Assembly: GCF_001187505.1 (NCBI RefSeq) | Contig: NZ_CP012150.1 | Coordinates: 4,836,001 to 4,900,000 of the forward strand | DNA from: Mycolicibacterium goodii | GTDB lineage: Bacteria > Actinomycetota > Actinomycetes > Mycobacteriales > Mycobacteriaceae | Reading direction: 5' to 3' | Length of the DNA stretch: 64,000 bases | Shown here: piece after piece, positions 17,090 through 25,831 of the stretch | How the letters are laid out: the number at the start of each line of letters is the position of its first letter | How positions within the stretch are numbered: the stretch's first letter is position 1 | Translations under genes and position numbers: made by a program | The notes under the pieces: generated by a model | What the model saw: only the letters and a program-made list of their open reading frames with translations | What the model was told of the DNA's origin: nothing | Databases searched by the model: none

Positions 17090-17476
17090 CGTCAGCACCC
17101 GGAACACGGTGCCGCCGCGCTGGTGCATCGCCGCGGCGGCGCCGGGTGCGATCCAGTCGTCCAACAGCCGGCACGGAGCGGCGATCCGGACCACCTCGAG
17201 TTCGACGTCGCCGATCCGCAATCGGTCACCCGGCTTCGTGGGGATGTCGCCGGTATCGACCGTCAGATTGCGCCGGGTGGCGCCTGGATCGATGGCGTGA
17301 CCGAGATCTGCCGCCGCGCGTTCCAGTAGTTCGCGGGACTGGATGGTGACGTGTCGGTGCTTGGCGCCGTGATAACGGTCGCCGACCAGCCCCTTCCCGG
17401 CCTCGGCTTCGGCCTCGGAAACCGAGCGGGTCGGTATCTTGCGCCCCGGCGCGATGTGGATGGCGACGACCTGCAC
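17039..17476 (-). CDS. MOSC domain protein
   Basis: A 145-residue single MOSC domain (molybdenum-cofactor sulfurase C-terminal domain). It has GLVGDRYHG near residue 35, the TRRNLTVDTGDI block and the conserved Cys in AAPCRLLDDW near 105. MOSC proteins move sulfur or bind Mo cofactor and include YiiM/YuaD-like stand-alone forms such as this. GTG 17476 is taken as the start because the domain begins directly after it; the open frame continues upstream but crosses the promoter of the kinase gene. It converges on and overlaps the deacetylase gene. Confidence 0.82.
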   Translation of the reverse strand: MQVVAIHIAPGRKIPTRSVSEAEAEAGKGLVGDRYHGAKHRHVTIQSRELLERAAADLGHAIDPGATRRNLTVDTGDIPTKPGDRLRIGDVELEVVRIAAPCRLLDDWIAPGAAAAMHQRGGTVFRVLTSGPIRVGDLVEVVAVD

Positions 17477-17572
17477 GATGCGCCAGTGTATGCGTCGCTG
17501 GCGCGGCGAACTTGAGACCGGCCGGGTCCCTGGCAAGGTGGTACTGATCCCTTGACCGCACAGAGGTGCCCG

Positions 17573-18376
17573 ATGAAGACCCGAAGCAACCTGCTTCCCG
17601 GCGACGGTGCGCACTGGTCGCCGGTCGCGCCGGGGGAGTCCGGTGCCACGGTGCTGCACGATCAGATCGGTCAGCGCTTCGCCAAGCTTGTCCCACCCGC
17701 GCAGGCCGATGATCTCGCCGGAGAACGCGATCGGATCGTCTGGCTCCGCGACGCCGGGATCCCGGTGGGAGACGTGCTCGACTGGCGAAGCGGCGATGCC
17801 GGAGCGTGTTTGGTGACGCGCGCCGTCGCGGGCGTACCGGCCGATCGGCTCGACGCCGACGCGCTCTGGAAGTCCTGGCTGCCGATCACCGACCTGGTGC
17901 GCACGTTGCACAACCTCGACGCAAGCGGCTGTCCGTTCGACAGGGGATTGGCGACGATGATGCCGCTGGCCCGAACGACCGTCGCGCTGGATCGTGTGCA
18001 GCCCGAGTTCCTGCCCGAAGAACTCCACGGCGTGCCACCCGAGGAGATTCTCCGGGACCTCGAAGCGGAACTGCCGCTCCGCGTGGAGCATGAGCGACGT
18101 GACACCGTCGTGTGCCACGGCGACCTGTGCCTACCGAACGTGCTCATCGACCCTGACACCTCGCACGTCACCGGGTTCATCGATCTCGGACGGCTCGGAC
18201 GTGCCGACCGTTATGCCGATATTGCGCTTCTGCTCACGAACGCGCGCGAGACGTGGCCCGACAAGCCCGCTGCGCGTCGCGCCGATCGCGAGTTCGCCGA
18301 GCAGTACGGAATCGACCTGGATGTCGAGCGCCTTCGGTTCTACCTGCTGCTCGACCCGTTGACCTGGCCTCGATGA
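17573..18376 (+). CDS. Aminoglycoside O-phosphotransferase, APH(3'')-like
   Basis: A 267-residue kinase-fold enzyme. The catalytic loop CHGDLCLPNVLID (near residue 185) and the metal motif GFIDLGRLGRADRYADIALL are those of APH(3') and APH(3'') enzymes; LHNLDASGCPFDRG is another family block. Chromosomal aph(3'')-I genes occur in fast-growing mycobacteria, where they lower streptomycin susceptibility, and this protein fits that group from memory. ATG 17573 has CAGAGGTG upstream; a TTG seven codons earlier is less likely. Resistance activity is inferred, not shown. Confidence 0.8.
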   Translation: MKTRSNLLPGDGAHWSPVAPGESGATVLHDQIGQRFAKLVPPAQADDLAGERDRIVWLRDAGIPVGDVLDWRSGDAGACLVTRAVAGVPADRLDADALWKSWLPITDLVRTLHNLDASGCPFDRGLATMMPLARTTVALDRVQPEFLPEELHGVPPEEILRDLEAELPLRVEHERRDTVVCHGDLCLPNVLIDPDTSHVTGFIDLGRLGRADRYADIALLLTNARETWPDKPAARRADREFAEQYGIDLDVERLRFYLLLDPLTWPR

Positions 18377-18699
18377 CCACGGTTTCAGCCTCCGACTTCA
18401 CGCTGCACCGTCTGACAGGCAGCGAGGCATCGGCGAGCGGGATCTACGGCGAGAGCCGCAGCTAACTCGACGCGGCAGATAGCCCGCGGAGAATACATCC
18501 CGTCATTCGTTCGGTCGGGCACCACGGCCCGAAATGGCTCGAAGCGCTGAGCAACCACCACGATCGACGATCCTGTCGGGCAGGTGGTCCCGGCTTTCCC
18601 TACCAGCCGGCAACGATTGATTCGATTTGCTGCACGATGTAAGAGTTGACTCGGCTCATCAACCGATATAGCGGCGCCGTGGCAGCGTGACGGCCGAAG
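18377..18699. other. 323-bp interval without a supported gene
   Basis: No RNA gene or clear terminator is visible. An ATG overlapping the kinase stop opens a 30-codon frame (18373-18465) with no recognisable content. GC falls toward the right side, where the lipoprotein gene begins. Confidence 0.5.
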
Positions 18700-19035
18700 G
18701 TGGAGGCGAGGGCATTGGAACCAACTGAACGGTCAACCCGGCGGTGGGTCGTCATGGTGACACTCGTGTTGATACTTGGCCTGGTGTCCTGTGCTTCGAA
18801 GGAAGGGCCAGAAGTAGCACCTCCTGACCAAATCGTGCTTCCCAATATGGTCGGCCTGTATTGGCCAGATGCCTTCAAACAGTTGCAGAATGCAGGTTGG
18901 TGTGGAGTCATCGACAGGGAACCAGACGCGGTAGTCCAGCCAAAAGACCGTGGTCGCATCATTCACCAATTCCCAGGTGGCGGGCAGAGTGTGAGCCGCG
19001 ACGCCCGGATAACACTGCAGTTTGGTGCATTTTGA
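18700..19035 (+). CDS. Small lipoprotein with a single PASTA domain
   Basis: A 111-residue protein. A basic N-terminus, a hydrophobic stretch VVMVTLVLILG and the lipobox LVSC (Cys near residue 31) predict export and lipidation. The mature part is one PASTA domain: PNMVGLYWPDAFKQLQNAG, then PGGGQSV and a last strand ITLQFGAF. PASTA domains bind peptidoglycan stems or muropeptides, usually as repeats on Ser/Thr kinases or PBPs; a lone lipid-anchored copy may be a decoy or sensor. The start GTG 18700 is uncertain, and ATG 18754 would also keep the signal. Codon use is less GC-rich than in neighbouring genes. Confidence 0.72.
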   Translation: MEARALEPTERSTRRWVVMVTLVLILGLVSCASKEGPEVAPPDQIVLPNMVGLYWPDAFKQLQNAGWCGVIDREPDAVVQPKDRGRIIHQFPGGGQSVSRDARITLQFGAF

Positions 19036-19159
19036 GCAACGTGATGAGCTGAGACCTTCCGGGCACGCAGGCGCCAGATCTTCGTCGACGACCGCTGCCG
19101 ACGCGGCAAACCAATGCAAACGCCCGCGCCGTTCGAAAGTCCTTGTGTGCGTGTTGAAC

Positions 19160-19996
19160 TCAGCTAGTTCGGCAGGCGACGACCGCGAAGTTCAACGGAA
19201 TGCGTGGCGCGTCTGGGGGCAATGTCCAGCCGCGCGGGTCGGGAACCAACGCCGGAAACGCCGGCCAGTCCATGTAGGGAAGCTCGTGAACGGCCTCGAT
19301 ACGCAGGCCTGCGTCAAGAAGCGCGGTGAGGACTTCGCTGAGATCGTGGCGCCACTCGTAGTTCGTCGTCTGGCGGATCGCCACGTCGGTGTTCTCGGTG
19401 TAGCTGCTGGTGTCATCGTAGGACCGGGTACCGCCACCGCTGAGGTAGTCGTCGCTGATGGTCCACGGCTGGAACTCCATCGCCGCCAGTATCGGGTGGT
19501 CGTCTCGGATCATGAAAAGACCGCCGGGAGTGAGCAGGTCGTGGATGGAGTGCGCCCACGCTGCCAAATCTGGCAGCCACACGATGGTTCCGGCGCTGGT
19601 GACAACAATTTCGAACTTCGCGTCGATCAGCGAGGACGCGACCCGGGCATCGCCCTGCACCCAGGTGACTGCCTGACCGTCTCGCTCTGCGATGTGTTGA
19701 GCGTGGCGCAGTGAATTCGGCGACAGGTCCAAGCCGGTGACATTGACGGCGCCAAGCCGCGCCCAGGACACGGTGTCGGTCCCGATATGACACTGCAGAT
19801 GCAGCAGTGATCGACCGCTGACCCCGGAGGAGGGCAGGTGTGGTTGCAGCACGGACAGATCGTTCTGGACCACCGACGAGATCAGCGACCGATCCGCCAG
19901 GAGGCCCTCGACGTCATACATCTGCGACCGGACGTGGATGTCTGCGCGTTCGTCCCAATTCTCTTGGTTACGGGCCAACGCATCAACGTCATTCAT
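19160..19996 (-). CDS. Class I SAM-dependent methyltransferase
   Basis: A 278-residue methyltransferase. The SAM site is LLHLQCHIGTDTVSWARLGA near residue 65 with the acidic end VTGLDLSP, and motif IV is VVTSAGTIVWLPD. The opening NQENWDERADIHVRSQMYD is typical of a widespread family of unknown substrate. ATG 19996 has GAAGGGAG upstream; an earlier in-frame start would run into the operator at 20047-20062. It diverges from a TetR gene that probably represses it. Confidence 0.85.
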   Translation of the reverse strand: MNDVDALARNQENWDERADIHVRSQMYDVEGLLADRSLISSVVQNDLSVLQPHLPSSGVSGRSLLHLQCHIGTDTVSWARLGAVNVTGLDLSPNSLRHAQHIAERDGQAVTWVQGDARVASSLIDAKFEIVVTSAGTIVWLPDLAAWAHSIHDLLTPGGLFMIRDDHPILAAMEFQPWTISDDYLSGGGTRSYDDTSSYTENTDVAIRQTTNYEWRHDLSEVLTALLDAGLRIEAVHELPYMDWPAFPALVPDPRGWTLPPDAPRIPLNFAVVACRTS

Positions 19997-20046
19997 CGAG
20001 ATCTCCCTTCGGCGGCTCGGCGATGCCGTGAACGCCACATTCTTTT

Positions 20047-20087
20047 TATCACACCCGTGATACATCGCCTTCTGATGTCGTTAGACT
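20047..20087. promoter_or_regulatory. TetR-type operator and leaderless promoter
   Basis: TATCAC (20047-20052) and GTGATA (20057-20062) form a perfect inverted repeat with four bases between, in the methyltransferase/TetR divergent region. TAGACT (20082-20087) is a good -10 box exactly six bases before the TetR ATG, so that transcript is probably leaderless. Confidence 0.55.
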
Positions 20088-20093
20088 CTGGCA

Positions 20094-20684
20094 ATGCCGG
20101 CCCGTGTCGACCCCGTGGAACGTCGAAATCACATAGTCGAAGCCGCGCTTCGTCTGGTGCTGAAGGAAGGGCTGTCCGCCGCGACCTTCCGCCGCGTCGC
20201 AGCGGAGTCGCAGCTGAACATCGGGTCCGTACGGCACTATTTCGCAGACCACGAATCCCTGGTGGTCGCAGTGGTCACCGAGGTCGGCAACCGCATGGGC
20301 AAGCGGTTGATGAAACACGCGCCACCGCAATCACGCGACGCCAAGCGTCACCGACAGCATTTGCTCGCATTGCTCGAAGAACTCGTTCCGTTGGACGCCG
20401 AGCGTCACAGTGAGGCTGTGATCCTCATGGAGGTCATCACCGCCTCCCGCACCATTCCGGCCTTCCGCTCGGCGACAGCGCAAATGGCCACCGATCTGCA
20501 TGGCGTACTGGTTGCAGCCCTCAAGAACATGGCGGTGCCACAGCCCAACCTGGAAGCCCAACGCCTGGCGTCCCTTTTGTCGGGCCTCGCGCTCGACGCT
20601 GTGACAGCGCACGGCCCCAGAACGCCGACCACCATTGCCAGGATTCTGCGACTCCACGTGGACTCGCTGCCCACACGTCGCTGA
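20094..20684 (+). CDS. TetR family regulator
   Basis: A 196-residue TetR protein. The HTH lies at residues 10-55 (IVEAALRLVLKEGLSAATFRRVAAESQLNIGSVRHYF), and the C-terminal helices resemble the BetI-like subgroup. It diverges from the methyltransferase gene with the TATCAC/GTGATA palindrome between them, so autorepression and repression of the methyltransferase are likely. The inducer is unknown. Confidence 0.9.
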   Translation: MPARVDPVERRNHIVEAALRLVLKEGLSAATFRRVAAESQLNIGSVRHYFADHESLVVAVVTEVGNRMGKRLMKHAPPQSRDAKRHRQHLLALLEELVPLDAERHSEAVILMEVITASRTIPAFRSATAQMATDLHGVLVAALKNMAVPQPNLEAQRLASLLSGLALDAVTAHGPRTPTTIARILRLHVDSLPTRR

Positions 20685-20717
20685 GCGAACGCACGTCGAT
20701 CGCCGCGTGGTCCGCTC

Positions 20718-21275
20718 CTAGCCGCGGTTCTTGCGCTGATTCGCCATGAAGCGAGCCTTCTTCTGGCGGTTACCGCAGGTGTTCATCTCGCACCATTTCC
20801 GCGTACGGCTCTGACTGGTGTCGAAGAACGCCGCGCGACAGGTCGGCGATGCGCACAGCGCCAACCTCCCATCGCGTTCACCTGCGAGGATGTCGATCGC
20901 ATCGTCGGCGATCACGCCGAGGGCATCTTCCACCGAGTTGAGGCGCCATTCCCGCCTGCCGTCCCGCGTGAGGATCGCGGCCGCGCGACCCTGGGTGCTG
21001 CAGTCGTTGATCACCCGCAGGGCTGCGGCCGGAACGGGATCTCCATTCGCAGTGGCCGTCGCGGCGGCATGAATGGATTCCCTCAACTCCCTGGCACGTT
21101 CGAGCTGTGCGGGCGTGCATGAATCGACCGCGAGGCCGCTCACTGACAACCAATCGGCGAGACGCTGCGGAGTGGGTATACGTTCCACGGAATCGCCCTG
21201 ACGTTCGGTCAGAGTCGCGGTGAAGCTTGTCGCGAGCACGCTGCCGAGGCGGAATTCGGGATACTCGCCGGACAC
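20718..21275 (-). CDS. CGNR zinc-finger / ABATE domain protein
   Basis: A 185-residue protein with an N-terminal ABATE-type helical domain and a C-terminal CGNR zinc finger. The zinc ligands are seen in LCASPTCRAAFFDTS and KWCEMNTCGNRQK (four Cys, residues about 140-175), followed by a basic tail. Such proteins are regarded as stress-linked, probably DNA-binding regulators. It diverges from the epoxide hydrolase gene with a perfect 19-bp palindrome between them and may be its regulator, though that palindrome looks more like a TetR site. Confidence 0.88.
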   Translation of the reverse strand: MSGEYPEFRLGSVLATSFTATLTERQGDSVERIPTPQRLADWLSVSGLAVDSCTPAQLERARELRESIHAAATATANGDPVPAAALRVINDCSTQGRAAAILTRDGRREWRLNSVEDALGVIADDAIDILAGERDGRLALCASPTCRAAFFDTSQSRTRKWCEMNTCGNRQKKARFMANQRKNRG

Positions 21276-21317
21276 GGAACCACCTTAGCAGGTTGCTTTT
21301 GCCGACAGGCGATGATA

Positions 21318-21336
21318 GAACCGTCTTAGACGGTTC
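21318..21336. promoter_or_regulatory. Perfect palindrome GAACCGTC-TTA-GACGGTTC
   Basis: GAACCGTCTTAGACGGTTC is fully symmetric apart from its three-base centre. It lies 42 bp before the CGNR start and 46 bp before the epoxide hydrolase start. Its form is typical of TetR operators, but no TetR gene is adjacent; the nearest ends at 20684. Confidence 0.6.
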
Positions 21337-21382
21337 ATAGGCTGTGATCGTCGACCGACAACCCAAAGGGGTGCGCGGACAC

Positions 21383-22555
21383 ATGGCCGCTCGCAACATC
21401 GACATCCGGGAATTCGAGATCCACGAAACCGACGCAGAGCTGAACAATCTACGCATGCGGCTCGCCTCCGCGCGGCTACCCGAAACCGAGACCGTCTACC
21501 GCGACAGACCCGACCCGCGGCGATGGGACCAGGGCGTTCCGCTCGCCGACCTTGTCGAGGTGGTGCATTACTGGCGCACCAGGTACGACTGGCGGAGCTT
21601 CGAAGCGCGACTGAACGAGATCGGCCAATTCCGAACGACCATCGACGATTTGGGAATTCACTTCCTACACCGGCGATCGACGCGCACCGATGCCACTCCG
21701 CTGATCATGACGCACGGCTGGCCAGGCAGCGTCGCCGAATTCGTCGATGTGATCGAGGACTTGGCGGAGCCGGATCCGGCCGCTCCGGCGTTCCATGTCG
21801 TTGCGCCGTCGCTACCCGGGTTCGGTTACAGCGACAAGCCGTCGACCACCGGTTGGGGCACCGAAAAGATCGCCGCCGCATGGGTGCAGCTCATGGGCAA
21901 GCTCGGATACGACCGGTTCCTCGCCCACGGTGGCGACTGGGGTGGCAACATCACCACGGTGCTCGGAGGCCGATTTGCCGACCACGTCCTCGGCATCCAC
22001 TCGACGTTCGCCGAGGCGCCTCCGGGGCTGTCCACCGACGGTTTGACCGAAACCGAGCGCAGGTGGACCGAGGAGACCCGCGATTTCTGGAGCCGCCGTG
22101 CGGCCTATGCCAAACAACAGGCCACTCGACCGCAGACCATCGGTTATTCGCTCGTGGACTCACCGATCGGGCTTCTCGCCTGGATCCTCGACAAGTTCGC
22201 AGAATGGTCGGATACCGGCGACAGCCCGTTCGAGACCATCTCACGAGATCGCATCCTCGACGACGTCACCCTGTACTGGCTGACCCGTACCGGAGCGTCA
22301 GCGGCGCGCATCTACTACGAAAGCCACAACTCCCTGGATCCCGAACTCCAGGTTGACGTTCCGTCTGCCATCACCATGTACCCGCGCGACATCGAGAAAT
22401 CCCCCCGTCCCTGGGCGCAGGAGCGGTACCGGCAGATGGTGCGATGGAACTCGCCAGAGCGCGGAGGACACTTCCCGTCACTGGAGGTCCCTCAGTTCTT
22501 CGTCAAAGATCTGCAGGAAGGTTTGAGCGCCGTGCTATCCGCGCGCGCCGCCTGA
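21383..22555 (+). CDS. Epoxide hydrolase (EHN domain plus alpha/beta hydrolase)
   Basis: A 390-residue soluble epoxide hydrolase of the microsomal type. Residues 1-110 form the EHN N-terminal domain (IDIREFEIHETDAELNNLRMRLASARLPE). The hydrolase core shows the oxyanion motif HGWPGS, the nucleophile Asp in GGDWGG near residue 185, and the catalytic His in ERGGHFPSLE near the end. It opens epoxides to diols in xenobiotic or lipid metabolism. ATG 21383 follows an AAAGGGG site by about 11 bases; GTG starts at 21344 or 21371 are alternatives. Confidence 0.9.
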   Translation: MAARNIDIREFEIHETDAELNNLRMRLASARLPETETVYRDRPDPRRWDQGVPLADLVEVVHYWRTRYDWRSFEARLNEIGQFRTTIDDLGIHFLHRRSTRTDATPLIMTHGWPGSVAEFVDVIEDLAEPDPAAPAFHVVAPSLPGFGYSDKPSTTGWGTEKIAAAWVQLMGKLGYDRFLAHGGDWGGNITTVLGGRFADHVLGIHSTFAEAPPGLSTDGLTETERRWTEETRDFWSRRAAYAKQQATRPQTIGYSLVDSPIGLLAWILDKFAEWSDTGDSPFETISRDRILDDVTLYWLTRTGASAARIYYESHNSLDPELQVDVPSAITMYPRDIEKSPRPWAQERYRQMVRWNSPERGGHFPSLEVPQFFVKDLQEGLSAVLSARAA

Positions 22556-22649
22556 TGACGTAGATCAGTGTTCCGCACGGATACCTGCGAGCATCCGTCG
22601 GGCGATGCGTTGCCGACGTCTCCGGTTGAGCGCGAAGCCGTGCACGAGC

Positions 22650-23651
22650 CTACTTCGCCCGCACGGTCTGCGGCGCACCCCAGCCTGCTCCGGTGCCGTC
22701 CACGTGCCGCACCTCGTCCTCCCATGGCAACCGGTAATTTCCGGCCACCAGGTCCTGCATGAAGGTGTACGGGCAGTCCCGTGCGCCGCCCGTGACGGCG
22801 GTGTATCCCCGGTGGCCGAGTTGGTAGATGTTGTTCTCCACGCCCCAGGTGCATCGTGCCTCGTCGGCGCGCGACGGAATCACCTCGGCTGTCACCACGC
22901 GATCTGGTGTCCCGTCACCCGAGACGAGGACGGTTCCGTCGACATCGCACACCATCGCCTCGCCCTGAGACCAGATGTTGTTCTGGTCGGGCCCGGCCAG
23001 GGCGACTGAGGCGGTGTAGGCAAGGTTGTGAAAGGCATTGGTCTGGTTGGTGATCCGCCACGAATGCTGTATGGGATAGGTGTAACCGGCGGTGCGCAGG
23101 ATGACGTTGGCTCCCTGGTACGCCGCTTCGCGCGCCATCTCGGGCAGCATCCCGTCGTGGCAGATGATCAACGCGAGCCGCGAACCGGATGGGCCGTCGC
23201 ACACCGGGACACCGAGATCGCCCGGCGCCCAGGGTTCGGCGGGCACCCACGGATGCATCTTCCGGTAGTAAAGCCTCTCGCGACCCTGATCATCGACGAT
23301 GATGCCGGAGTTCCAGGGTGCTCCGTCCGGGTTGCGCTCCATGATCGAGAAGCATCCCCAGACGCCGGCGTCGCGGCAGGCGTCGGCCAGCAGCGTCATC
23401 TCCGGTCCGTCCCGGTCGCAGAGCAGTGAGTCGTCGAGCCACGTGTCGGGGTCGAGCCCGTTGATGCTGTATTCGGGCATCACCACGAGATCGATTGAGG
23501 GCATGCCCTTCTTGGCGCCGGCGACGATGCTCGCAAGGCGTTCGGCGGTCGACTTCAGATCACCCGGCTCCCTGACGATCGGAACGCGCGCCTGCACGAG
23601 ACCCAAGACGAGCGCCCCGGGCGTCGGATTGAGTCCGTCGAGCCCGGTCAT
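22650..23651 (-). CDS. Formamidase-type nitrilase superfamily amidohydrolase
   Basis: A 333-residue nitrilase-superfamily enzyme. The catalytic Glu60 (MPEYS), Lys131 (YYRKMHPW) and Cys164 (IICHDGM) fall at almost the positions of AmiF formamidase, and HPWVPAEPWAPGDLG plus AYQGANVILRTAGYT are shared blocks. It should hydrolyse formamide or a short aliphatic amide to acid and ammonia. It is last in a four-gene operon and overlaps the NCS1 permease stop by four bases, so translation is coupled. Aliphatic amidase (AmiE) is the main alternative. Confidence 0.87.
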   Translation of the reverse strand: MTGLDGLNPTPGALVLGLVQARVPIVREPGDLKSTAERLASIVAGAKKGMPSIDLVVMPEYSINGLDPDTWLDDSLLCDRDGPEMTLLADACRDAGVWGCFSIMERNPDGAPWNSGIIVDDQGRERLYYRKMHPWVPAEPWAPGDLGVPVCDGPSGSRLALIICHDGMLPEMAREAAYQGANVILRTAGYTYPIQHSWRITNQTNAFHNLAYTASVALAGPDQNNIWSQGEAMVCDVDGTVLVSGDGTPDRVVTAEVIPSRADEARCTWGVENNIYQLGHRGYTAVTGGARDCPYTFMQDLVAGNYRLPWEDEVRHVDGTGAGWGAPQTVRAK

Positions 23652-25024
23652 GCGACGGCCTCCGGCACCGTGGATTCGGCCGACTCGCTTGTGGTTCTGC
23701 GGCCCAAGACCAGGTCGAGCAGCAGATATGCGGCTGCCGCACAGATCATCCCGACCACCGCCTCGCTGAGCTGCGGAGCCCAGTGATGCGTCGCGTATGC
23801 GCAGGCCGCGCCGACGATCCAGGCGGCGAAAGGCTGGGTGCGGAACGCGGCCGGCCTACGAGCGCCGGCTCGTCGGGTGAGGAGTTGGTCGACGATCACC
23901 ACGGCACCGATCGACGGTACGAAGATGCCCAGCAGGTTCAGCCAGGTGGGGAAGTGGCTCCACACACCGGCCAGTGCGATCGCCAACCCGAGCACACCGA
24001 GTACGAGGGTGAGGATGCGCATCCTCGAGCCGACGAGTTGGCTCCATCCGACGGCACCGTTGTAAAGGCAGTGCGCGCACACCGATCCGAGGTTGACGAA
24101 CACGAAGATCACCGCGAGGACGGTCAGCACCGCCCCATGGTCGACGAGGATCGGCAGGAAGTCGCCGCCGTCGGTGGCCGGGTCGAGGGCTCCGCCGGCG
24201 GCGACGATCACCGCGCCGGTGAGCATGGCGATCAGGTTGGCGACCGGGAATGCGCTGAATGCCGCGATGACGGCTTCTTTTCCGCCCTTGGCCCAGCGGG
24301 TGAAGTCGGCGGTCATGGTGCCGGAGTCGATGAAACTGGCGACGACGATGGTCACCGCGGCGCCGATGGAAAGCACGGTCGCACCCGTTCCGCCGCCTTC
24401 ATAGGACCCGATGACGCCCCACCCGTTGTCGCGGGTGACCAGGATGACGGCGGTGAGACCGAGCGCGACGAACAGCGGTGCGGCGATCATCCCGATCACG
24501 GTCAGCGCGCGAATGCCGATGAACGTGACCCCGATGTAGAGCAGCCCGGCGATGAGCACGATCAGGGTCTCGTTCCAGCCCAGAGACAGGTTGAGAGTTG
24601 CTCCGGTGAGGCCGGTTTGGAAGGCGAACCATCCGATGACCACCGTCGCGAGAAATCCGGTGACGATCTTCGCGCCGTGGCCGCCGAACGTCTCGGCGGC
24701 GCTAAGCGCGAAGTTCTTGCCGGTCTTGCCCGCGAGGAACGACAGGGCGCCGACGTATCCGAACAGCACAGCGTTGCCGACGACGATGGCCAGCACGCCT
24801 TTCCAGAAACCGAGGCCGTACACGATGGTGCCGCCGAAGATGGCGCAGGTGAGCACCATGGGGAACCCGAACCACACCGCAGCGATCGACAACGTCGACC
24901 GCCGGTGCGACGGCGGGACCGGTGTGTCCTCGAACTCTGATTCCAGATGCAGGGGTTCCTCGCGGACCGCGGACTGCGACGCGACGGCGGACGATTCGGT
25001 ATGCGTGGAGCGGGAAGTGGTCAT
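23648..25024 (-). CDS. NCS1 family permease (cytosine/allantoin-type)
   Basis: A 458-residue membrane protein with about 12 helices after a 40-residue hydrophilic N-terminus. VWFGFPMVLTCAIFGGTIVYGLG and ASFIDSGTMTADFTRWAKGG match the cytosine-permease (CodB-like) branch of nucleobase:cation symporters, where the latter segment lines the substrate and sodium sites. It probably imports a nucleobase, hydantoin or ureide for the adjacent amidases. Tight linkage (15 bp after PxpA, four-base overlap with the formamidase gene) places it in the operon starting at 28053. Confidence 0.87.
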   Translation of the reverse strand: MTTSRSTHTESSAVASQSAVREEPLHLESEFEDTPVPPSHRRSTLSIAAVWFGFPMVLTCAIFGGTIVYGLGFWKGVLAIVVGNAVLFGYVGALSFLAGKTGKNFALSAAETFGGHGAKIVTGFLATVVIGWFAFQTGLTGATLNLSLGWNETLIVLIAGLLYIGVTFIGIRALTVIGMIAAPLFVALGLTAVILVTRDNGWGVIGSYEGGGTGATVLSIGAAVTIVVASFIDSGTMTADFTRWAKGGKEAVIAAFSAFPVANLIAMLTGAVIVAAGGALDPATDGGDFLPILVDHGAVLTVLAVIFVFVNLGSVCAHCLYNGAVGWSQLVGSRMRILTLVLGVLGLAIALAGVWSHFPTWLNLLGIFVPSIGAVVIVDQLLTRRAGARRPAAFRTQPFAAWIVGAACAYATHHWAPQLSEAVVGMICAAAAYLLLDLVLGRRTTSESAESTVPEAVA

Positions 25025-25039
25025 CAGCGGACTTTCTGG

Positions 25040-25831
25040 CTATTCGTCGCCGCCGGCAGCGGCATTCAGGATGGGTTCTCGCGTCGTCACTGACGCCGGT
25101 GTGGTGGGGGACCTGAACAGGTAACCCTCGGCGTTGAGGGCGTCGCGCACCGCGGTGAGAAGGCCTGGCGCGCCGGGGGTGTCGCCGTGGACGCACACGG
25201 TTCGGTGGACACCGGCATCGCCGAGGTCGGCCAGTTGTGACAGGGTTCTCGCGACCATTTGTTCGGGCCCGCCGATCCGGTCGGCCGTGCGGTCGTACAT
25301 CTGCACGACCCCGTCGCGGTAGGGGCGGTCGGCGAAGATCTCGATCACCGGCGTCAGACCGGCTTCGACCGCGGCGGAATGCAACTCCGAATCAGGCAGC
25401 ACGTAGACGAGCAACGAAGGGTCGAGTGCGGCGACGGCGGTGCACGCGGCGTCGGCGAGATCCCCATCCCGATTCGCCATCATGTACAGCGATCCGTGCA
25501 GTTTCAGATGCTGCATCACACCGTGTTGGGCGTGGACGAAGCTTTGCAGCGCACCGATCTGGTACAGACACAGGTCGTAAACCTCCTGCGGCGTGGTGGG
25601 AATCTCTCGCCTCCCGAAACCCAGCCGGTCCGGCAAGCCCACGTGTGCGCCGATCGCCACGCCGTGGGCCCGGGCCAGCGCAACGCTGCCGCGCATGACC
25701 GCCGGGTCGCCGCCGTGGGCGCCGCAGGCGATGTTCGCCGACGTGATCAGTGGCATCATCTCGGCGTCGGCGCCGTAGGTGTACACCCCGAAGCTCTCGC
25801 CGAGGTCGGCGTTGAGGTCGACGGCCGTCAC
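25040..25831 (-). CDS. pxpA: LamB/YcsF family protein, 5-oxoprolinase subunit A
   Basis: A 263-residue PxpA protein. DLNADLGESFGVYTYGADAEMMPLI at the start, ANIACGAHGGDP near residue 35 and VCVHGDTPGA near 225 are diagnostic. PxpA works with PxpB and PxpC to open 5-oxoproline with ATP, but no pxpB/pxpC gene is nearby, so either they are elsewhere or this copy serves another lactam or hydantoin-like ring. GTG 25831 overlaps the stop of the GntR-amidase gene by four bases. The open frame upstream of it is only overlap with that gene. Confidence 0.87.
   Translation of the reverse strand: MTAVDLNADLGESFGVYTYGADAEMMPLITSANIACGAHGGDPAVMRGSVALARAHGVAIGAHVGLPDRLGFGRREIPTTPQEVYDLCLYQIGALQSFVHAQHGVMQHLKLHGSLYMMANRDGDLADAACTAVAALDPSLLVYVLPDSELHSAAVEAGLTPVIEIFADRPYRDGVVQMYDRTADRIGGPEQMVARTLSQLADLGDAGVHRTVCVHGDTPGAPGLLTAVRDALNAEGYLFRSPTTPASVTTREPILNAAAGGDE

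Noticed and set aside
18373..18465. Thirty-codon frame whose ATG overlaps the stop of the APH-like gene
   Set aside because: The overlap is suggestive of coupling, but the short peptide has no recognisable feature and no support beyond the start position.
23783..24940. Open frame of 385 codons on the plus strand
   Set aside because: Antisense of the NCS1 permease; its Gly/Asp/Glu-rich translation is the mirror of a membrane protein and shows no domain.
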